DNA of 20,135 bases, taken from an uncultured Collinsella sp. (GTDB taxonomy: Bacteria; Actinomycetota; Coriobacteriia; Coriobacteriales; Coriobacteriaceae). The position numbers and the translations under genes were made by a program. The number at the start of each line of letters is the position of its first letter. Position 1 is the stretch's first letter. Shown piece after piece: positions 13,664-20,135 of this stretch. Below the pieces are notes generated by a model, which was not told where the DNA came from, searched no databases, and saw only the letters and a program-made list of their open reading frames with translations. Location: assembly GCA_900554495.1 (NCBI GenBank), contig USHR01000010.1:1-20135 (forward strand), given 5' to 3'.

Positions 13664-13858
13664 GTGGGAGTTATCGGTTACGGTCTCGGTGTTATCGGCG
13701 CTGGTCTTGCTATCGGCCTGTCTGCTCTGGGTGCTACGGGTGCTATGGCCCGTCAGCCTGAGGTCCAGGGCCGCGTGTTCACCGTCTTCATCATGGGCTC
13801 CGCCTTCGGCGAGGCTCTGGCTCTGATCGGCTTCGTTGTCGCGCTGATCGTTAAATAG
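13664..13858 (+). CDS. atpE: ATP synthase F0 subunit c (short form)
   Basis: A 64-residue two-helix hairpin protein whose ring rotates as protons pass. Helix 1 has GLGVIGAGLAIG, the polar loop is ARQPEVQGR (RQP 30-32), and the ion-carrying Glu50 lies in GEALALIGF of helix 2. Subunit c is usually 70-85 residues; a gapless alignment from GLG to ARQPE places the shortage at the N-terminus, about 8-11 residues of helix 1. The helix-1 Gln and the Ser/Thr after the Glu that mark sodium-type rings are absent, so proton coupling is expected. The start is fixed as GTG 13664, since TAA occurs upstream in frame. Confidence 0.93.
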   Translation: MGVIGYGLGVIGAGLAIGLSALGATGAMARQPEVQGRVFTVFIMGSAFGEALALIGFVVALIVK

Positions 13859-13873
13859 CACGGAGCGTCAAGT

Positions 13874-14476
13874 ATGAATCTTTCATCCCAGAAGAGCGCG
13901 ATCGCACTCTCCGCGTCCGCGGCCGCGCTGCTCATGCCGGTTTCCGCGTTCGCCGAGGACGGCGCTGCCGGTGCGGACATCCTCATCCCTAAGATGGCGG
14001 AGTTCATCCCGGCGCTTATCGCCTTCCTGATCATCTGGATCGTGCTGGCCAAGGTCGCCCTGCCGGGCATCATGAAAACCATGGAGGAGCGCGGCAAGAA
14101 GATCGAGGAGAGCCTCGACGAGGCCGAGAAGACCAAGCAGGAGGCTATCGCCAAGCGCGCTGAGTCCGACTCGATCGTCACCGACGCCCGTCGTCAGGCT
14201 GCCGACATCGTTCTCGAGGCCCGTAAGGACGCCGAGTCCGAGCGCGCCCGTATCATCGAGGCTGCCCACAAGGAGGCCGAGGAGATTATCGCCAAGGCCC
14301 ACACGACCGTCGAGGACGAGCGCAAGTCCATCTACGCCGGTGCCGCGAGCTCCATCGCCGACCTGTCCGTTGCCGTCGCCACCAAGATCGTGGGCGAGGC
14401 ACTCGAGGACGAGTCCGAGCAGAAGAAGCTCATCGAGCGCTACATCCAGGAAGCAGGTAGCCTGAATGCCGACTAG
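13874..14476 (+). CDS. atpF: ATP synthase F0 subunit b
   Basis: A 200-residue peripheral stalk subunit. After a membrane segment, FIPALIAFLIIWIVLAKVAL (44-63), nearly all the rest is a long charged helix (about 70-170) of the usual b type, with A-D-x-x-x-E-A-R-K repeats that dimerise. The first 27 residues, with a lysine, a hydrophobic Ala/Ser/Leu stretch and AFA before EDG, look like a cleavable signal peptide (likely cut after Ala27), an unusual start for b, where the TM helix normally begins at the N-terminus. ATG 13874 follows CGGAG. The gene overlaps atpH by 11 bases. Whether the leader is cleaved is not known. Confidence 0.92.
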   Translation: MNLSSQKSAIALSASAAALLMPVSAFAEDGAAGADILIPKMAEFIPALIAFLIIWIVLAKVALPGIMKTMEERGKKIEESLDEAEKTKQEAIAKRAESDSIVTDARRQAADIVLEARKDAESERARIIEAAHKEAEEIIAKAHTTVEDERKSIYAGAASSIADLSVAVATKIVGEALEDESEQKKLIERYIQEAGSLNAD

Positions 14477-14942
14477 CCGCTATCAGGACAAGGTGCTCGA
14501 GACCTACGCGCGCTCCCTTTTGGAAGCCGCCAAGGCCGAGAACCATGTGTTCGAGGACCTCGAGATGATCGAGCGCCTGGCTAGCGCCAGCCCCGAGATC
14601 ATCGCCGTGCTCGACACCATGTCCAAGCGCGACCAGCTCGACCTTCTTCCCAAGGTGGCAGCTGCCTTTAAGTATGTTGCCGAGGAAGACGAGGATGTAG
14701 TGGGCGTGACCGTCACCACGGCGATCCCGCTCGACGACGAGCTGCGTCAAACCATCACTAAGAAATGCGAGCAGGACTTCGGCCGTAAGGTATTCCTTAT
14801 CGAGCAGGTCGACCCGTCTATCGTGGGCGGCCTGGTGCTCGAGGCCCGCGGCGAGCGTCGTGACATTTCCGTCAAGACGCAGCTGCGCATCGCGCAGGAG
14901 ACCCTCGCAAACTCTGCTAATTCGTACGGAGGTGAAGCCTAA
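14466..14942 (+). CDS. atpH: ATP synthase F1 subunit delta (OSCP)
   Basis: A 158-residue stalk protein that joins subunit b to the top of F1. The N-terminal helices begin YQDKVLETYARSLLEAAKAENHVFEDLEMIERL, and the C-terminal domain carries the family signature IVGGLVLEARGERRDISVKTQLRIAQETL. Typical delta subunits are about 175-180 residues, so this one is about 20 short, apparently in the N-terminal helical domain. ATG 14466 lies inside the end of atpF; AGGAAG upstream fits a ribosome site. The TAA overlaps the atpA ATG by one base (TAATG). Confidence 0.9.
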   Translation: MPTSRYQDKVLETYARSLLEAAKAENHVFEDLEMIERLASASPEIIAVLDTMSKRDQLDLLPKVAAAFKYVAEEDEDVVGVTVTTAIPLDDELRQTITKKCEQDFGRKVFLIEQVDPSIVGGLVLEARGERRDISVKTQLRIAQETLANSANSYGGEA

Positions 14943-16540
14943 TGTCCGAAACCCTCAATGCCCAGGATATCGCCAAGAAACTGCAGGAGCAGCTCACGAG
15001 CCTCTCCGCGACGGTCGATACGCATGAGGTTTCAACGGTCGACGAGGTAGGCGACGGCATCGCGCGCGTCTCCGGCCTCAAGAGCGCCATGGCAGGCGAG
15101 CTTCTGGAGTTCAAGAGCTCCGATACCGGTGAGACCGTCTTCGGCCTTGCCCAGAACCTTGACCGTGACGAGGTCGGCGCCGTTCTGTTCGGTGCCGTCG
15201 ACTCCATCAAGGAAGGCGACGAGTGCCGCACCACTGGCCGCGTTATGGATATCCCCGTGAGCCGTGCCATGCTCGGCCGCGTCGTCAATCCGCTCGGCCA
15301 GCCCATCGACGGCCTGGGCGACATCGTCGCTACGCACCGTCGCCCCATCGAGTTCAAGGCTCCCGGCGTCATCGATCGTACCCCGGTGTGCGAGCCGGTT
15401 CAGACCGGTCTGCTCGCTATCGACTCCATGGTGCCTATTGGCCGCGGTCAGCGTGAGCTCATCATCGGTGACCGTAAGACCGGTAAGACCGCCATCGCCA
15501 TCGACGCTATCCTCAACCAGCGCGGCAAGGGCATGGTCTGCATCTATGTCGCCATCGGCCAGAAGGCCTCCACGGTTGCCAACATCCGCGAGACCCTCGC
15601 TCAGCACGGTGCGCTCGACTACACCATCATCGTTTCGGCCACCGCTGCCGATTCCGCCCCTATGCAGTACATCGCGCCTATGGCCGGTGCCGCTATTGGC
15701 GAGTTCTTTATGTACAACGGCGAGGACGGCAAGCCCGCCAGCGAGACCAACCCCGGCGGCCACGTGCTCGTCATCTACGATGACCTGTCCAAGCAGGCTG
15801 TGGCCTACCGTCAGATGTCGCTGACGCTGCATCGTCCGCCCGGACGCGAGGCCTATCCTGGCGACATCTTCTACCTGCACTCTCGTCTGCTCGAGCGTGC
15901 CGTCAAGATGTCCAAGAAGAACGGTTACGGCTCCATGACGGCACTGCCGATCATCGAGACCCAGGACGGCGACGTCTCGGCCTACATTCCGACCAACGTC
16001 ATTTCCATTACCGATGGTCAGATCTACCTGCAGTCCGAGCTCTTCTTCCAGGGTCAGCGCCCGGCAGTCGACGTGGGTATCTCCGTGTCCCGCGTCGGTG
16101 GCGATGCGCAGACCAAGGCTATGAAGCAGGTCGCCGGCAACCTCCGTCTGGACCTCGCTTCCTATCAGGAGCTCGCTGGCTTTACGCAGTTTGGCTCCGA
16201 CCTTGACGAGGCTACTCAGAAGCAGCTGACCCATGGTGCCCGCATGACCGAGCTCCTGAAGCAGCCGCGCTACAAGCCGTTTGAGGTTGGCGAGCAGATC
16301 GTTACGCTGTTCGCTGGCAACGAGGGCTTCCTGGATGACCTGGAGATTGCCGACGTGCTGCCTTTCCGTGCCGAGCTCATCGAGTACATGGACAATGGCT
16401 TTGGCTCGCTGCTCGACAAGGTTCGCGCCAAGAAGATCGATGATGACACCAAGGCTGAGCTCTTGCGCGTCATCGGCGACTTCAAGCAGCAGTTCATGGC
16501 CAAGCACCATGCCGACACGACTGGATCAGAGGAGAACTAA
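14942..16540 (+). CDS. atpA: ATP synthase F1 subunit alpha
   Basis: A 532-residue non-catalytic nucleotide-binding subunit of the F1 hexamer. Walker A is GDRKTGKT (176-183), Lys in place of the more usual Gln at position four. The arginine finger is Arg384 in SVSRVGGDAQTKAMKQVAG. The N-terminal barrel begins around residue 25, and the C-terminal helical domain ends in FMAKHH. The ending DTTGSEEN is a short acidic extension. GGAGGTGA precedes the start, which overlaps the atpH stop codon by one base, as is common in coupled operons. Confidence 0.97.
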   Translation: MSETLNAQDIAKKLQEQLTSLSATVDTHEVSTVDEVGDGIARVSGLKSAMAGELLEFKSSDTGETVFGLAQNLDRDEVGAVLFGAVDSIKEGDECRTTGRVMDIPVSRAMLGRVVNPLGQPIDGLGDIVATHRRPIEFKAPGVIDRTPVCEPVQTGLLAIDSMVPIGRGQRELIIGDRKTGKTAIAIDAILNQRGKGMVCIYVAIGQKASTVANIRETLAQHGALDYTIIVSATAADSAPMQYIAPMAGAAIGEFFMYNGEDGKPASETNPGGHVLVIYDDLSKQAVAYRQMSLTLHRPPGREAYPGDIFYLHSRLLERAVKMSKKNGYGSMTALPIIETQDGDVSAYIPTNVISITDGQIYLQSELFFQGQRPAVDVGISVSRVGGDAQTKAMKQVAGNLRLDLASYQELAGFTQFGSDLDEATQKQLTHGARMTELLKQPRYKPFEVGEQIVTLFAGNEGFLDDLEIADVLPFRAELIEYMDNGFGSLLDKVRAKKIDDDTKAELLRVIGDFKQQFMAKHHADTTGSEEN

Positions 16541-16545
16541 GCCCC

Positions 16546-17453
16546 ATGGCCAACCTTCGCGACATTAAGAAGCGAATCTCCTCGGTTACCACGACCAAGC
16601 AGATCACGCGCACGATGGAGATGGTCTCTACGGCCAAGATCCGCCGTGCCCTCGATCGCTCCAAGCAGGCCGAGCCCTATAAGGAGGCGCTGACCGACGT
16701 CATGTTGACGGTCGCCGGCGACGCCTCCTGTTCGGGCACCGATCCCATGCTGCAGAAGCATGAGAGCGTCAAGCATGGCCTGATTGTCGTTATTGCCTCG
16801 GACCGCGGCCTTGCCGGCGGTTTCAATACGACGGTGGAGCGCACGGCCGAAAAGCTCGCCGCTTCTTGGGCGAACGACGGCATCGAGTGCGAGATCATCG
16901 CGTGCGGGCGTAAGCCGGCCACGTATTTCCGTGACCGCGCAAACGTCACCATGCACTTTGAGGGCAACTCCTCCGAGCCCGATTTTAATCAGGCCCGCAT
17001 GATCTCCTCTCATATCTGCGATGCGTATCGTTCCGGTGAGCTTGACCGTGTCGAGCTTGTCTACCACCACGCCAAGAACCGCGTGGATCAGGAGCTTCGC
17101 GTCGAGCATTTGTTGCCGCTCGACCCCGAGATGATCGCTATGGCCCACGGTCCGCGTAAGAACGAGACCGACGCCCCTAAGCGCATCTCGTCGACGTTCG
17201 AGTTCGTGCCCTCTCCCGAGCATGTTCTCGGCAAACTTGTGCCGTCTTATATCCTGACGGTCATCTACCAGGCCCTGATCGATTCGGCGGCCGCCGAGCA
17301 GGGTGCGCGCCGCAAGGCCATGCACTCCGCGACGGAAAACGCCACCGCGATCATCTCGACCCTTACCCGCACGTATAGTCGCGTGCGCCAGGCTTCGATC
17401 ACGACCGAGATCAACGAAATCGTCGGCGGAGCCTCAGCATTGGAGGAACAGTA

Positions 17454-17454
<1 letters not shown>
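16546..17454 (+). CDS. atpG: ATP synthase F1 subunit gamma
   Basis: A 302-residue central rotor shaft. The N-terminal helix, NLRDIKKRISSVTTTKQITRTMEMVSTAKIRRA, and the C-terminal helix, RRKAMHSATENATAIISTLTRTYSRVRQASITTEINEIVGGASAL, form the antiparallel coiled coil of the family, and SDRGLAGGFNT is the conserved globular motif. It is slightly longer than the common 285-295 residues, with extra charged residues (about 203-215, RKNETDAPKRISS). ATG 16546 has GAGGAG 10 bases upstream. The stop overlaps the atpD start (TAATG). Confidence 0.96.
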
Positions 17455-18908
<1,454 letters not shown>

Positions 18909-18911
18909 GTT

Positions 18912-19304
18912 ATGCGTATCCGCATCGTGTGCCCCGTGAGCTGCGCCTATGAGGGCGACGCTGCGTTTGTGTCGATTCCGTCCACGGATGGCGAGTTTGG
19001 CGTTCTGCCTGCTCACTCCAGCGAAATCTGCACGATCGACCGCGGTTACGTTCGCGTTTCCGATAAGGCCATGGGCACTGTCGACCACACGTTTGCCGTG
19101 GCCGGCGGCTATGCCCAGGTTGCGGACGATGTCGTGACCGTCCTCGCCGAGCGCGCTTGCGATTTGGCGACCGTCGATGCCGACAAGGTTAAAGCTGATA
19201 TTCAAGGTTTTGAAGAGAAGCTGGGTAATTTGTCGGAGGATGATGCACGCCGCGCCTACCTCTATAATGAAATCGCATGGTGTAAGCTCAAGCTTGCCCA
19301 ATAG
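18912..19304 (+). CDS. atpC: ATP synthase F1 subunit epsilon
   Basis: A 130-residue rotor subunit that links gamma to the c-ring and can inhibit ATP hydrolysis. The N-terminal beta-sandwich includes IPSTDGEFGVLPAHSSEI, the conserved G-E-x-G-x-L-P-x-H pattern, and AVAGGYAQVADDVVTVLAERA. A short C-terminal helical pair, DADKVKADIQGFEEKLGNLSEDDARRAYLYNEIAWCKLKLA, completes it. It starts at ATG 18912 with GGGGGAG inside the end of atpD. A terminator follows. Confidence 0.95.
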   Translation: MRIRIVCPVSCAYEGDAAFVSIPSTDGEFGVLPAHSSEICTIDRGYVRVSDKAMGTVDHTFAVAGGYAQVADDVVTVLAERACDLATVDADKVKADIQGFEEKLGNLSEDDARRAYLYNEIAWCKLKLAQ

Positions 19305-19340
19305 TCAAACGTTTTGGCGTTCGACCATTTGCGAACACAT

Positions 19341-19379
19341 CATGCCCGGGATGGCCCAGCCACCCCGGGCATGCTTTTT
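19341..19379 (+). terminator. Intrinsic terminator of the ATP synthase operon
   Basis: CATGCCCGGG (19341-19350) and CCCGGGCATG (19364-19373) pair perfectly, extended inward by TGG/CCA after one mismatch, with loop CCCAG. CTTTTT follows. Only 14 bases separate its end from the murA start, so murA has no obvious promoter of its own here. Confidence 0.9.
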
Positions 19380-19392
19380 GAAAGGGTAGACC

Positions 19393-20135
19393 TTGGATAT
19401 TATCCGCGTTGAGGGTGGCCACGCCATCGGGGGTTCCGTGCCTGTTTCGGGTGCCAAGAACTCCGCGCTCAAACTTATGGCGGCAACGCTTCTGGCGCCG
19501 GGCAAGACGACGCTGCAGAACGTGCCTGATATTTCCGATGTCCACGTGATGGGCAAGGTGCTCAAGGGTATGGGCGCTACGATCGATGTTCTCGACGAGC
19601 ACACGCTCGAGATCGATACCTCCCAGGTTGATTCTTGGGAGGCGCCCTACGAGCTCGTTGCCAAGATGCGCGCTTCCACTGCCGTGATGGGACCCCTGTT
19701 GGGCCGTTTCCATCGCGCCAAGATCGCCATGCCCGGCGGCTGCAACCTGGGTGCTCGCAAGATCGATATGCACATTCTTGGTCTTGAGGCCTTGGGCGTT
19801 GAGTTCGATACCGCCCACGGCTATATCAACGCCAACGCGCCCCAGGGCCTGCACGGTACCACCGTCACGCTCGAGTTTGCCAGTGTCGGTGCGACCGAGA
19901 ACCTCATCATGGCATCCGTGCGCGCGCAGGGCACCACGGTTATCGATAATGCCGCCCGCGAGCCCGAGATCGTCGATCTCGCCAACATGCTCAACGAGAT
20001 GGGCGCCAAGATTGTCGGCGCGGGTACGCCCGTCGTGACTATCGAAGGCGTGGAAGAGCTCCATCCCGTTACCCATCGCGTGGTGGGCGACCGCATCGAG
20101 GCCGGTACCTTTATCGTTGCCGGTGCGTTGATGGC
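19393..20135 (+). CDS. murA: UDP-N-acetylglucosamine 1-carboxyvinyltransferase, N-terminal part
   Basis: The first 247 residues of MurA; the rest is outside the window. MurA adds enolpyruvate to UDP-GlcNAc, the first committed step of peptidoglycan synthesis. Lys22-Asn23 occur in SGAKNSALKLM, MRASTAVMGPLLGRF follows, and catalytic Cys117 lies in MPGGCNLGARKIDMH. Cys117 is the residue attacked by fosfomycin. The start is TTG 19393 with GAAAGGG 6 bases ahead; an in-frame TAG at 19387 excludes an earlier start. The Arg of the GAR(P/K) segment is kept, while the usual Pro is Lys. The gene follows the ATP synthase terminator, as in Bacillus where murAA is near atpC. Confidence 0.94.
   Translation, partial: MDIIRVEGGHAIGGSVPVSGAKNSALKLMAATLLAPGKTTLQNVPDISDVHVMGKVLKGMGATIDVLDEHTLEIDTSQVDSWEAPYELVAKMRASTAVMGPLLGRFHRAKIAMPGGCNLGARKIDMHILGLEALGVEFDTAHGYINANAPQGLHGTTVTLEFASVGATENLIMASVRAQGTTVIDNAAREPEIVDLANMLNEMGAKIVGAGTPVVTIEGVEELHPVTHRVVGDRIEAGTFIVAGALM

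Overview
The window is a GC-rich, mostly chromosomal housekeeping segment. Codon use, GTG/TTG starts, protein sequences and intergenic palindromes suggest a Coriobacteriia member, probably Collinsella or a close relative; this is an inference, not a database result. All supported genes lie on the + strand.

Layout: 1-201 is the 3' end of an aldose 1-epimerase-like gene. A 326-base repeat-rich spacer follows. 528-3420 is a three-gene polar amino acid ABC importer (Tat-type lipoprotein binding protein, permease, ATPase) ending in a strong terminator. 3478-4893 is an M20 metallopeptidase carrying a small palindromic, apparently in-frame insertion. 5122-8163 holds prfA (RF1) and prmC (the RF1 glutamine methyltransferase), normally close partners but here split by about 720 bases of repeats and AT-rich non-coding DNA. 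8239-8923 is a HigBA-type toxin-antitoxin pair. 9072-9815 is a Sua5/TsaC-type threonylcarbamoyl-AMP synthase, followed by glpK and upp. 12421-19304 is a complete F-type ATP synthase operon (atpI-like, atpB, E, F, H, A, G, D, C) with a recognisable promoter and a terminator. 19393 to the end is the start of murA, cut by the window edge.

How it fits together: the order prfA-prmC-(sua5)-upp-atp operon-murA resembles the Bacillus subtilis prfA...ywlC...upp-atp...murAA neighbourhood, so this is an old syntenic block. Here glpK and a toxin-antitoxin pair sit inside it. The unusual content is (a) several related families of short palindromic and direct repeats, one inside a coding sequence; (b) lineage-specific changes in conserved proteins: a roughly 115-residue Ala/Glu-rich insertion in PrmC, a roughly 30-residue insertion in Sua5, a very short AtpE, a signal-peptide-like N-terminus on AtpF and a short AtpH. 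I did not see a CRISPR array, rRNA, tRNA, intact transposase or prophage gene, and found no clearly new multi-gene system; the repeat families and the PrmC insertion are the best leads.
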